Below, piece after piece: positions 34,292-45,100 of a stretch of 64,000 bases of DNA. Numbering within the stretch: the first letter of the stretch is position 1; every line of letters starts with the position of its first letter. This DNA is from Podospora comata (Eukaryota > Ascomycota > Sordariomycetes > Sordariales > Podosporaceae), in contig CP071498.1 of the NCBI GenBank assembly GCA_017354895.1, positions 2,170,001 to 2,234,000 on the forward strand, written 5' to 3'. The notes under the pieces are model-generated. The model was not told where the DNA came from. It made no database searches and worked only from the letters and a program-made list of their open reading frames with translations. Made by a program: the position numbers and the translations under genes.

Positions 34292-35498
34292 ATGCGCCGA
34301 CCTCATCATTTTTTCCAGACAAGAAGAAGACTTTTGATAGCCTGCGCTGTTGGTTGTGCGAGAAATAGACCAATACCATTGGTAAAAGGATTTCAAATGG
34401 GCGATTGCAAAATATCTGTTATTGCTCCAAGAGAATCTGAGCGAGACCAATTTCTGGAGAACTCGACAGAGACTCTTACCTGCCAGAGACGGGTATCCTT
34501 GTCAGCGTCTGAAACCCAAGAGGTTACCACCGATACATCGAGCCAAGATAAGCATAGTACCACGACAACACCTCAAGCTGCCAAGAAAACCCGTCGGTTT
34601 CTTCATCGTCTCAACCCTCGTAGTTGGCCATTGGTTGAGCAAGCTCGTAGCAAAATCTCTCGGATATGGAACGATTTCTTCGTGGTAAACGAAGAAGTCC
34701 GAAAGCCCGTCATTCGCAAAGGGTCTTCCCAGTTATTTGGGACATGATACGCTACCCTTTGCTCTACAAACCGCTGGGTGTTCCACTTGGGCTCCTCGGG
34801 GCTGGCTCTGCGTTTGCGGAAATGAAATTTCTGTAGTGAGCTTTCCCCTCTTTGTGTTGTTTGAGTCATCCAGCTGACCATGGGTGAATATCAGGTCCAA
34901 GGAGTTGCTTGGGATCTGGAGAATGGACTACGGCACGCCAACCAAGCTAGTCGTCTTCGTCATATTCTTGCTCGTCTGTTTAGTAACCAACTTCGGTGGC
35001 CCTTCCAGTGCCGTCCTCATGATCCCGCAGAGCCACACATGGACAGTCGTACCACCCAAAAGATACACGGAAACACGCGCAACACCATGACGCGCTACTC
35101 GGGAAACCTGGGCCATGGCACCCCATGCCGCCTCGGTTGGCGTTCATGAGGAAATCCGCATGGCGTGGAGTACACGGCTGATCGGTGCACCGCTGAACTA
35201 CGGAAAGTCCTTTCTTCGCACCGCCATCGTCGACACCACGAGTCCCATCGTCAGGTCGGCATGTGTACCTGCGAGAAATCTCTCCGCCACAACAACCTAC
35301 TCTGACGCTTTCGGTTCCGAAAAATTCAACATGACCTTCCCCATTCTCAAAGAGGATGATTTCTGGGTACCAGGGGTCCCAGGTGGCGAAGACGGCTTCG
35401 AGAGCGGCCCAGACGGAACCGTCCCCCTCGATGCATCCCTCCTCGACCTCGCCAAAATCGTCCATGGACGCGACTTTTGGGCGCCTCGTGGGGATTGA
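34292..35498 (+). pseudogene. broken gene for a fungal multi-pass membrane protein
   Basis: Coding-like pieces follow in order on the plus strand: a 151-codon frame ending in WNDFFVVNEEVRKPVIRKG (34292-34747), then WDMIRYPLLYKPLGVPLGLL in another frame. After a likely intron (about 34833-34892) comes LVVFVIFLLVCLVTNFGGPS with SAVLMIPQSHTW, a hydrophobic segment followed by a GP-S-AVLMIP motif that I associate with a family of fungal transmembrane proteins of unknown role. A 127-codon frame follows (35115-35498). At least two frame changes (near 34730 and 35090) separate them, so the gene looks inactive. Confidence 0.45.
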
Positions 35499-35879
35499 AT
35501 CGACACAGGGAGGGGATTCCTACCAAGAAGTGAGACTACGACTGGGGAAGGGTAGAGGGACGGAAAGGACACTCCAGGCGGGAGCAATATACGGCAGACC
35601 TGGTCTTACTGAAGTTGTCGCAATTGGTCAGGGTAGGTTGTAGGATAGGATGAATTGCGCAGGAGTTGACACGTGTGGTTTCCTGACATATCTGCGTGCC
35701 GTGGGTGGCTAACCCGGAGCTGTTGGATATAGCTCGTGAAGTGAGCATGTCGCATGAGGAGATGGATGGAAGGTCGAGAGCTGGGGAGGTCGCGTGGAAG
35801 TTACGTTACCCATTCAGTCTCCCCATCTCGAGATCTAACCCAGCCAAGCTCTCCTTCACTCATAAATTTCCACGAAAAT
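35499..35879. other. intergenic, nothing recognised
   Basis: No supported gene. Possibly part of the decayed 3' end of the preceding membrane protein gene. Confidence 0.35.
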
Positions 35880-36355
35880 GCCCACTATCCCGGACACACC
35901 ACTCGCCGCCAGCGTGACTCGACAGATACTTGACCTGTGCAGGCAGCTTCACCAGTTTATTCGATCTGGAGCACGTCCTTTTGGTTCACGTGAGATCTCT
36001 CTTGACATGGTCCGTGTGACCGTCCCCTTTTTGACTGTAATTCATTTCCAATGCTGACCTACAGTATGCCACCACCCAGACTCTCGAGGAAAGAATGGAC
36101 AGCATGGGGAGAACCCAAGAGAGACTCCTGGGGCTTATGGAGCAATTGAGAGGGGATGAAGAAGCCGAGATTGTGATCGGAGGAGCGGTGAGTATCTTAG
36201 TTTTTGGACGGAGATTGTGTAAGTTTGAGAGACACACTGACTTTGTGGCAATGAATAAGCTCGAGTACTTTGATCTTTTGCTGGGCGAGTTGAGGAGGGA
36301 AGTGGAGGTGAGGATTGCGTTGGCGGAGATGGCAAGGGCTGCGAGGGCTGCTTGA
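35880..36355 (+). CDS. doubtful small gene, function unknown
   Basis: An ATG at 35880 opens MPTIPDTPLAASVTRQILDL and runs into an acceptor-like CTACAG near 36066. An 86-codon frame (36095-36355, MDSMGRTQERLLGLMEQLRG) then ends in a helical, Ala-rich stretch AEMARAARAA. The two could be exons of one short helical protein, but no donor gives the right phase with a strong consensus. I keep it only as a possibility. Confidence 0.3.
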
Positions 36356-36840
36356 GTGTGCATTATGTGCATTATGTGGGGTTGTTGATGATAAAATGTG
36401 AGCTTCTGGGTTGGGAAGGGGGTGTGAGGTGGCTAGTCTTTTTGAGTTTCAGACATTATTTTGAAATGTGAAGTGAACCTACCCAGTATGGGAGGCGAGC
36501 TTCCGTGTTGAAGTTAAAGTCACAAGCTTTCAAACACTCAGAACCAGAGAGTGTAAAACCTCGTCCCACTCTCCTCTTGTCCATCTCTCTTCTCTCTTTC
36601 GTTACCCATCAGCATCTAGGTCCAATCCAGTTCACGTCCAATCCAGTTCACCTGCTAGTATCAGTCAACACCACATCAACCCTGCTGCGCGAACGATCAA
36701 GAGCATACCTGAACGGTCACACAACCGCACACAAGCGATGAAATAATCGTACCCAAACGAGTAAGTAACCGTTCATGAACGATGAGAAAATCCATCATGA
36801 ACGAGTAAATAACCATGCTCTAACACCCACAAAGACAACC
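36356..36840. other. intergenic with short direct repeats
   Basis: TCCAATCCAGTTCAC is repeated back to back near 36622-36653. Several GAACG(A/G)-containing words with AGTAA(G/A)TAACC occur between 36695 and 36815, in imperfect repeats. No coding frame is supported. Confidence 0.4.
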
Positions 36841-37617
36841 ATCATGACTGTCCTTCCCCAAATGGCCCGCATGACGTTGGGAAACCTCAGCTGATCGACG
36901 GCATCTACTTCACCATGACGCCCAACGCCTTCACCAAGCCCGAGAAAAAGCCCGAGTGGCGCCTCTACTTCGCCATCCGCTGCCTCAACGGCACCCCCGT
37001 CTCGGACCTGATCCGGGAGGGCTTCCACTGGTCCAGAAAGAACATCATCACCTCCGACACCATCTACCACCACGACGAGAAGAACAGCCGCCAGCGCCGC
37101 TTCTGGCACCTTCGCGAGTTTGCGGACGAGCCCCCATCCCACTCCCGCTGGATAATGCAGATCGCCTTCCAATCCGCCAAGCTGGAAACTTGCGCAAAGT
37201 TCTGCCTCGACGACACCACCCCCCACCACCGCAAGATCCAGCACGCCTTTGCCATGCCAAGAACGGATACGCAACACCGTCTTCTTGTACACCCGTGACG
37301 AGTCCAACCCTGTTGTCATCAACTGCGTGCTGGAGGATGCGGGGCAGAACAAGAACTTGACCAAGTGGCTGTAGCCGATGGTGTGCATCGAGGGTTCCGT
37401 TGATGGTGAAAGGAAGCGTTCTCCGCGGCAAGGAAAGGAGAGGAGGGTCCAAGAGGGCTGCCGGTGTGAAACCCCGCCTCAGTATAACGAGGAGGAGGAA
37501 CAGCAAGAGCGTGTCGTCAAGACGGCCCCACTAGAGACTGCCAACAAATTTGCGAGCATGCTCGACGAAATCAACAAGATCGCGACGGATACTGCTTGGC
37601 CTTTACCTTGAGACGAG
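36841..37617 (+). pseudogene. broken gene of unknown family
   Basis: The frame from ATG 36915 reads KKPEWRLYFAIRCLNGTPVS, KNIITSDTIYHHDEKNSR and RFWHLREFADEPPSHSRW, which is coding-like and rich in GC at third positions. Near 37250 the sense continues in a different frame as NTVFLYTRDESNPVVINCVL and EDAGQNKNLTKWL. A TAG interrupts there before PMVCIEGSVDGERKRSPR, and a helical tail LETANKFASMLDEINKI ends at 37611. One frame change and one stop are thus apparent. I do not recognise the family. Confidence 0.45.
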
Positions 37618-38280
37618 GTTGTGAGGTCTTGTACGGGGGCGCAGGCAGACCGACTATGTGACCGCTTGATGATGAGGCTGGGGAAAAGAAGGCAGGGGGG
37701 AGGGCAAGGTAACCTTTGGGTTACCCAAAGTCGAACCTTATGCGGTTGGCAGTCTGTTTAGTGTTTAGTGCTTCATTTCGTTATTATTACGGTGTTTCGC
37801 AGCAGGATGGGTTATTTCGCATCTTGAGAAACTCCCGGGGCTATAAGGTGTCGGATGGCGGTAGATAGCCCGGGAATTGTACCTAATAGAGTGTGTCATC
37901 AGAAGTACTGAGTTCAAAATCTTACCAACTTGTAACTTTGAGTGTCGATAGCTCCCTCCAAACATCCCATACTGCCCATTCGTGAAAGCACAGATACAAA
38001 AACCAAAAACATCCACGTTGCTCGAGAGGCAAACATCTTGCTGTGTCCGATCTCATTCCAACCGTAACCTCCCCATTGCTGATGATGATATATATGTACA
38101 CTTCTCGCAACAAACAACAAGTTCAAGTCTTGCGCGAGAATGAACAGCACCAAGCCAAACACGTGCGTTGCTTGCTTTTTGTTCAACATCCACCAACCAC
38201 CATGCCGGTAACCCATGGCGTATGTTTCCTCGAGTACTCATCGTCTATCCAGCAACCCCTCCACGCAGGATTCCATCCTC
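37618..38280. other. intergenic, nothing recognised
   Basis: 3' side of the broken gene and of the minus-strand ATP synthase subunit gene. Frames on either strand are short and without motif. Confidence 0.4.
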
Positions 38281-38710
38281 TTAGTGCTTCTTCTCGGCGG
38301 AGCCCTCCTGCTCGAGGAACTTCCTATTTGCGACAAAGAGCGATGGTTAGAGCTTGGTCTCGACGACAAACGAAAGGGCATATGTTTACTTGATGAAGTC
38401 GGCCTCGTCGGAGCTGGAGGCGTTGATTGGAGGGGTAGCACCGGGGGTGGTGGGCTTAGCAGCGCTGCCGCCGGAGGTGGCGACGGCGACACCGCCGAAG
38501 AGGGAGGCGAGGACGCCCATGGCGAGCTGTTTGGTTGTAGATATGTTAGCAATTGGCCTTCGTAAATGTCGTCGTCGTCGTCGTCGTCGTCGCGCCGGCG
38601 GCGGAAGGGATGGAGGGGAGGAGATCGGGTCATGTCGGAGGAGAAAAGAGAGCACTGACGTATTGCGAAGCAACCTGCTTGCCGAAAAGATTGTACATCT
38701 GGCCGCCCAT
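38281..38710 (-). CDS. atp19: mitochondrial F1Fo ATP synthase subunit k
   Basis: Three exons, 38710-38660, 38526-38390 and 38323-38281, giving 76 residues; both introns (133 and 66 bp) keep phase. The start is MGGQMYNLFGKQVASQY. A single membrane segment follows (LAMGVLASLFGGVAVATSGG), and the end is the highly conserved PPINASSSDEADFIKKFLEQ, closing EKKH. This is the fungal subunit k, a small inner-membrane protein on the dimer interface of the ATP synthase. The last exon, only 14 codons, is easily missed. The first intron carries eight GTC units at 38568-38592. Divergent from the MTP18-like gene. Confidence 0.9.
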
Positions 38711-39328
38711 TTTGAATAGAGGCTGTTTGTCGAGAGGGAAACTCGTCGGGGGGTGTGGTTGGTGATGTAGTGGGTGTGTGTAGGCTGAAAACGACGCAAA
38801 GGTCAAATGAATTAGCGACGGCAACACAGGGAAATGTCGAATTGGCCAAGCTCTGTCGTTGAGCTAAACAGCCGAGATTTTGCCAGGATCTTACTAACTC
38901 TCCGACTAGCGGCTAATAACCGTGCACGGACTGCTACTTAGGCCAACAGGATAAGCTTTATCAGCTACCTTCCCAATCCCGGTGAACCGAGACATACGTC
39001 ACCAAAATCTGCGCGCAGGCGCATGCTTGAAGCTGTCGTGCCGATGACGAGAAAGACCAGAAGCTCCATTCTGAACAACCCAACTCCACGCTTTTTCAGC
39101 TGTGCAATCTCGGTGATATTCACAGTCGCATCCACTCTGCTTGATTCAGCTACTTGCAGCTACTTGTTTTTTTCTCTCGCTTGCTTGTGATCCATATCTT
39201 GCGCAAGGTTTAAAACCGGTGCAACCCCTCCATCCCACTTGTCGCAAGTTCTAGCTTGCTCCCTTTCTCTAAGAAATTCTTCCTTAACTATCATCACCTC
39301 CAACAACCAGACAAAACAAAACACCGCA
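38711..39328. promoter_or_regulatory. divergent promoter of two mitochondrial protein genes
   Basis: 618 bp between the starts of the ATP synthase subunit k gene (minus) and the MTP18-like gene (plus). No coding frame is supported. Shared control is plausible because both products sit in the inner mitochondrial membrane. I saw no site that I could name with confidence. Confidence 0.5.
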
Positions 39329-40301
39329 ATGGTTTGGCCCTTCAGCTCCTCATCCACCCCCTCCAAACCTGACCAACAAACCGTTCACAATGCTACCGCT
39401 GAAACCGTAAAGAAAGTCGCCAACACAACCAAAGACCTTGACCCCAGTACTAAGCTCCCCGAGCCGAAGAGACTCCCCGCTGAGCTCCAAAAAATCGTCG
39501 ACAAGGCCGACAAAGATGAAAACTTCTTTGACGAGCTCTACGAGGGATAGTACGTCCCCCTTTTAGTCTCTTCCCCTACCCACCCGCTTAACTAACTCCT
39601 CTACCCTCAGTGTCCCCCCATCAACCGACTCCAACGTCCGCTACGCAGCCTACGCCTCCCGCTTCCGCACCATCCTCCTCTCCGCCCACCGCTACGTAGC
39701 CTACACCTCCGACATAGGCGAGTCCTTCCGCCCCGTCGCCCACCCCAACTGGGTCCGCGCAGCATACGGCATCTCCTGGGCATATATCCTCGGGGACGTC
39801 TCCTACGAGGGCTACAAAGCCTACTGGCACAACCAACGCATCCTCAACCCCGCCATCGAGCTGTCCTCTCATCAGAAGAAATTACTTGGTGTCGAGGCGA
39901 CGCATGATGCCACCTCGCCAGCGAAGCTCACGCCAGGTGTTGTCCCGCCATTGGAGGACTACAGAACTGTCATGCTGCAACGGGGCATCTTCCAGAGCTT
40001 GGCGAGTATGGGGTTGCCGGCGTTTACGATCCACTCCGTGGTGAGGTATTCTGGCCGGGCGATGAAGGATGTCAAGAATAAGACTGTCAGGACGTGGGGC
40101 CCGATTGGGTTGGGTTTGGCGGTGGTGCCGTTCTTGCCGAGGATCTTTGATAAGCCGGTTGAGAATGCGGTTGAGTGGGTGTTCCACAAGGGGTTTGAGG
40201 CTTATGGAGGGGAGAAGATGGTGGGGGATGCGCCGTTGATTGGGAGGGAGAGGCAGTTGAGTGAGAAGCCGTTGCCGAGTGGGAAGGAGAAGAGGGAGTA
40301 A
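39329..40301 (+). CDS. mitochondrial fission process protein 1 (MTP18/MTFP1) homologue
   Basis: Two exons, 39329-39549 and 39611-40301, joined across a 61 bp intron (GTACGT, CTTAACTAAC, CTCAG), giving 303 residues. The start is MVWPFSSSSTPSKPD. The family core is clear: SNVRYAAYASRFRTILLSAH, RYVAYTSDIGESFRPVAHPN, WVRAAYGISWAYILGDVSYE and, further on, QSLASMGLPAFTIHSVVRYS. Three or four hydrophobic segments fit an inner-membrane protein. In animals MTFP1 controls mitochondrial fission and inner-membrane energetics; in fungi the role is less studied. The N-terminal Ser/Asp/Lys-rich extension and the charged C-terminus are fungal. Confidence 0.88.
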
Positions 40302-40664
40302 TGAAGGAAAAGAAAAGGGGAGTGTGGTGATATTTGGTGTGATAACCTGTCTACTCTTTTTTGTGTTTGTACATATTGGAATCTCCACTCGGTGGGGATA
40401 CGAGAGGATGATGGTGGGAAGATTGGACTGGGTTGAAATTTACCAATATGGGTGGTTATTTTTTGATAGCGTTTCTTACCACCCACTACTTGGCAACGAA
40501 ATGAGACGCGCAGGAAGCCTTGTTAACATAAAGAGAAATGACAATAAACAGTGGTATATCAACTGGGCCCCATGCTACGGAACAACTTCAAACATGTCTC
40601 AAAAAACAACGCTATGCCATGCGCTTTATAACAAAAAGAACCGAATTTCAATAATGGTAGACCC
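40302..40664. other. convergent 3' regions
   Basis: Between the stops of the MTP18-like gene (plus) and the AN1 zinc-finger gene (minus). A T/G-rich part follows the first stop, and no gene is seen. Confidence 0.4.
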
Positions 40665-41645
40665 TCAGACCTTTATCAAATCCTCGGGCGCCCCCACCCC
40701 TCTCAACAAAACAACCGTATTCCCACTGACCAACGCGGTCCCCAACTTCTCCCCAAAATCCAGTATCCTCCCCCCTTCCACATGGAACACCCTCAGCTTA
40801 TCCTCCTCCTTATCCGACCTGTTATTAATATTCTGCACCTGCAGACTCGCCGCCGCCGAGTCGAGCATCCGCCCCACGACCCAGTCCTGACTGAAGAAGA
40901 ACTCCCCCTTTGGAATCTTGGCCTTGGCAGTCTCGTTCTCCGCCTCGACATAGAGATAGACCCTCTTCTCTGGCGGGATCTTTGCGTCCCCCTTTGCGGT
41001 CTTCTTGAGGGTGTTTACCGCCACGAGTTTCGTCTGTCCCTTTGCGTTGAGCCCAGATGGTCCAGCCGCCTTTGCGGCGCGGGAGTCTTTGTATTGTTCT
41101 TTTTTGGAAGCGCCCCACAACTTCAATCGTTCCAACGCAGACGTCGCCTTGGTTGTTATCGCCGCTTGTTGAGCTGCTAGGGCACTCGCTCTCGCACCGA
41201 CGGGGGGTTTGGACTTGCAGTCGTGGTCTTCTTCTAGGCGGTGTTTAAGGCAGTAGTCCCTTCGGCAGGCGTTGCAGTGAACACCGGGAACGAGACTTGT
41301 CCCGATGGTTGTTTTGCATGTCCCTTCTGCGCAGGGTTTCGCGTATAGGACATCGCGGTCGCGAACGGGTTTGTGGCCGCCGAGGGAGGCTTTGGCTTGT
41401 TCGGCTAGGCGTCGCCTGGTGGCCCAGGCGCCTTTTTGGGAGCAGTCGTGGCCGTCTTCGGTGCGGTGGTCGGAGCAGTAGGTTTGGGAGCAGGATTGGC
41501 ATTTGAAGGGGAGGAAGTCGAGTTGGTTGCAGGGGGGGTATTGGCAGTGGGCGCCGACGAGGGAGGCGTCGGTGCCGCGGGCTGCGAGGGCGGCAGGGGA
41601 CATGGAGATGTAGGTTGTTTCGTTTGGGTTGTTTGGGGAGGACAT
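40665..41645 (-). CDS. AN1-type zinc-finger protein, CUZ1/ZFAND1 family
   Basis: I choose the ATG at 41645 (MSSPNNPNETTYISM), giving 326 residues; the longer frame back to 41762 adds leader-like sequence. There are two AN1 fingers: residues about 34-68 (CQYPPC...FKCQSC...YCSDHR...GHDC) and about 105-143 (CAEGTC...VHCNACRRDYCLKHR...HDC). A linker and a ubiquitin-like domain follow (about 220-310, KRVYLYVEAENE, FFFSQDWVVGRMLD, VFHVEGGRILDF). CUZ1/ZFAND1 recruits Cdc48 and the proteasome when cells meet arsenite or clear stress granules, by family knowledge. It is divergent from rad4. Confidence 0.92.
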   Translation of the reverse strand: MSSPNNPNETTYISMSPAALAARGTDASLVGAHCQYPPCNQLDFLPFKCQSCSQTYCSDHRTEDGHDCSQKGAWATRRRLAEQAKASLGGHKPVRDRDVLYAKPCAEGTCKTTIGTSLVPGVHCNACRRDYCLKHRLEEDHDCKSKPPVGARASALAAQQAAITTKATSALERLKLWGASKKEQYKDSRAAKAAGPSGLNAKGQTKLVAVNTLKKTAKGDAKIPPEKRVYLYVEAENETAKAKIPKGEFFFSQDWVVGRMLDSAAASLQVQNINNRSDKEEDKLRVFHVEGGRILDFGEKLGTALVSGNTVVLLRGVGAPEDLIKV

Positions 41646-42140
41646 GGTGGGTGAAGTTTGGGGTGTTGCGGTCGAGGGTAGATAGGGGGGTTTTATATGG
41701 AAAACGCGGTTGATAATTATAAGGGTCGGTACTCCGACACGACGATAGGGGTCGCTGACCAAGAGAAAGACGGTTGATAGAAAGATGGAAGGCTGAGAGA
41801 TGAGGCGGGCGAGGCGGCGTAAGGCGGTGTTTGCCTGCCCGGCAGCCTGGAACGATCTGGAAACCCGCCGGGGGAAAGGTGGAGATTACGGACCGGGGCC
41901 GGCTGCCGATCATTTTAGCTCGGCGCCCTGCCGAGCCTTGCTCTCAGCTGCTAAGGGTTAGGGTCAGTCGCGTCTTCCGACATTGGAATGCGCGTCATCG
42001 TTCTCTGAATGCGATTGTGACTGATTGACAAGGCTGGCCCCGATCGACAACCCTCTTTCAACTTCAAATGTTAACATCCACCTTCTAGTGCCTGAACAAC
42101 TCCAACATGGTCGCCAATTCGGTACTGTCAACCACAAGAA
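41646..42140. promoter_or_regulatory. divergent promoter of the CUZ1-like gene and rad4, with a telomere-repeat-like site
   Basis: 495 bp between the two starts. TAAGGGTTAGGGTC at 41952-41965 contains two TTAGGG-type units in a row, the form of site bound by TRF/Tbf1-type Myb factors in other fungi. No coding frame is supported. Confidence 0.5.
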
Positions 42141-45100
42141 ATGCCACCACACATCCCCCTCAAACGACTCCGCTCTCCCTCCCCTGAACCACCACCCAAA
42201 AAGCGGCAGTCTTCAACAACTTCAAAGAAGAAAGCCATCGCCCCCCCCCGTAAACCAACCCTCTTCGACGACCTCGACGCCGGCTCCACCCCCCGTTCCT
42301 CAACCAAGACCTCCCTCCTCGAAATCGAAGCTAGCGATGACGACACCAGCTCCTTGACGTCCCTCTCCGACGCCGATTTCGAGGATGTCCCGCTGGATGG
42401 TCCTGGCACAAAACGTCGAAAACTCTCCCAACCCTCCTCTACAGAAGATGAAGACATCGAATTCGAAGATGTCCCCACGCCTACTGCGCCAGCTCCCGAT
42501 GTTGCTATCCCCAGTCAGGACCTCGATCTGACGTTGGTACGGGATACCAGAATCAATCTCGCTGCCGCGATGGGGAAGAAGGGGCCCTCGAAGCTTGAAA
42601 GAAAGATCAGGATAGCTGCACATGGTGTCCATGTCCAGTTGTTACTATGGCACAATGCGCTGAGGAATGCGTGGTGTAGTGACGAGGAGGTGATGGCGAT
42701 CATGATATCGCATTTACCGCCTAGGCTGTGGGAGGAGGTGGATAGGTGGAGGAGGAGCAGTGGGTTGGAGGTACAGGTGGAGGAGCCACCACCAAAGGGG
42801 AAGACAGCTGGGAAGGGGAAAGGCGAGGGGAAAGCGACAGGGAAGGGGAGGGAATGGGGAGCGGCAGCTAAGCATCTTGAAAAAGGAGCTGTCGATATGT
42901 CGCATGGAGATCCATTATTCAGACTAATGAAGGTCCTCACATCATGGTGGAAACAACGGTTCAAGATCACGGCACCAGGGCTGCGCAAGCAGGGGTACAT
43001 GTCCCTAGAACGACTCGACAGAATCACCAAGGCATTCAAGCAAACGAACGGTGACGATCAAGACCGCTTCGGGGAGAAGATTGATGGCTTAGAAGGCTTC
43101 AGAAAGCGCGCACACTCGTGTGCAGGCAGCCGCGATGTTGGTGCCCAGTTATTTACCGCTCTACTAAGAGGACTGGGAATCGAAGCTAGATTGGTGGCCA
43201 GTCTACAACCCTTGGGATTCGGGTGGAACAAACTCGAGGAAGCCGACCCTGAAGAGGAAGAGCATTACCTCTCGGAAAGCAATCCTGAAAAACCTCCCGT
43301 GCCAGCCACCAAACCACCACCACCCAGAGCAAAGAAAACACCTGCCAAACCAGCCCCCAAAACAGCCCGATCAACCCGGCATTCCCAAAAACCACCCCCC
43401 GAACCCTCCTCCGATCTCGAATCCCTCTCCGACTCCTCCAACGACCTCATAATCCCCCTTTCCCCTTCCCCACCTCCAACCTCCCCAACCAAGACCCCCA
43501 AAAGGGTGTACGATCAAGACTTGGAATACCCCCACTACTGGCTCGAAGCCCTCTCCCCCGCCACCCACAAATACCTCCCCCTCGACCCCCTCAAACCCCT
43601 CCTAGCCACCAACCCCGACCTTCTGTCTCACTTTGAACCCCGCGGCTCCAAAGCCGACCGCGCCCGCCAGGTAATGGCATACATCATCGCCCACTCCCCC
43701 GACGGCACAGCCAAAGACGTCACCATCCGCTACCTCAAAGGGCAACAACTCCCAGGACGAACCAAAGGCAGCCGGCTACCCCCCGAAAAAGTTCCCGTGT
43801 ACGACAAGAACGGAAAAGTGAAACGATACGAGGAGTATGACTGGTTCAAGAGGGTGATGAGCTCCTACATTCGCGGCCGTGACCCCTCCCACCCATTGAC
43901 AGAAGCAGACACCCTCGAAAATGAGACCGATCTCAAACCCGCCGAGCGGGTGGACAAGGTGGTCAAAGAAGGAGAGGAGACACTGCAGTACTACAAGCAA
44001 TCCAAAGAGTTTGTGTTGGAACGCCACCTCAAGAGAGAAGAAGCGCTCCTGCCGACCGCGAAACCGGTCAAGATGTTTGTTCAAAACAAGAACAAGAAAC
44101 CGGGTGCACAAGGCGAGGCGGTCTACAACCGTAGAGACGTCGTCCAAGTCAAGAGCGCAGAAACATGGCATAAACAGGGACGTGCCCCTAAACAAGGGGA
44201 GGCCCCCCTGAAAAAGGTGCCCTATCGAGCAGCGACTACAAATCGGAGAAGGGAGATTGCAGAGGCGGAGTTGGCTACGGGAGCAAAGGTTTTGCAGGGG
44301 TTGTATAGTCACGCGCAGACAGACTGGATCATACCGCCGCCGATTCAAGATGGAAAGATACCAAAGAATGAGTATGGGAATATTGATTTGTTTGTCCCGA
44401 CCATGTGCCCTGAGGGTGCGGTTCATGTTCCTTTCCGGGGGGCGGGGAGGGTTGCAAGGAGATTGGGGATAGATTATGCGGAGGCGGTGGTGGATTTTGA
44501 GTTTGGGCATCGGATGGCTGTGCCGGTTATTCAGGGGGTTGTTGTGGCGGAGGAGTTTTATGAGAAAATGGTGGAGGAGCTGGAGAGGGATGAGGCGGAG
44601 AGGAGGAGGAAGGAGGATGAGAAGAGGAGGAAGAGGGCGCTGGGGATGTGGAGGAGGATGTTGATGGGGTTGAGGATTGTGGAACGGTTGGAGGGGCAGT
44701 ATGGGAATGTCAAGGAGGGGGAGCAGGAAGGGGGTGCGGGACAAATCGGTGGTGACGTGCATATGGCGGGAGAGGGGACGGGAGGGTTTGAGGCGGAGGA
44801 GGATCAGATGGCGGGGGGGTTCCTGCCGGAGGGACATGAGGCGGACGACTTGGGCGGCGGGGGCTTTTTTGCCGAGGGCCAGGAGGAGGACGAGCAACAT
44901 GAGCGCACAACTTCAGGGTACTTCCCTACCGTCCACTCCGATGACGACGACGACGACGATGACGGGGAGGATGTGCTCGAGATTGATCATGGTGATGTGA
45001 GCGGTGTGTTGAGCGAGGCGGTGAGTCCGAAGCCAGCGTCACTGTCGCCATCGCCCACGCCAGAAATCGAAGAAACCAAGGCGCCACCGAGGAGGAGCGC

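Noticed and set aside
43776-44900. 374-codon open frame opposite rad4
   Set aside because: Leu/Pro/His-rich composition is the antisense of GC-rich Rad4 codons; Rad4 motifs on the plus strand are unmistakable.
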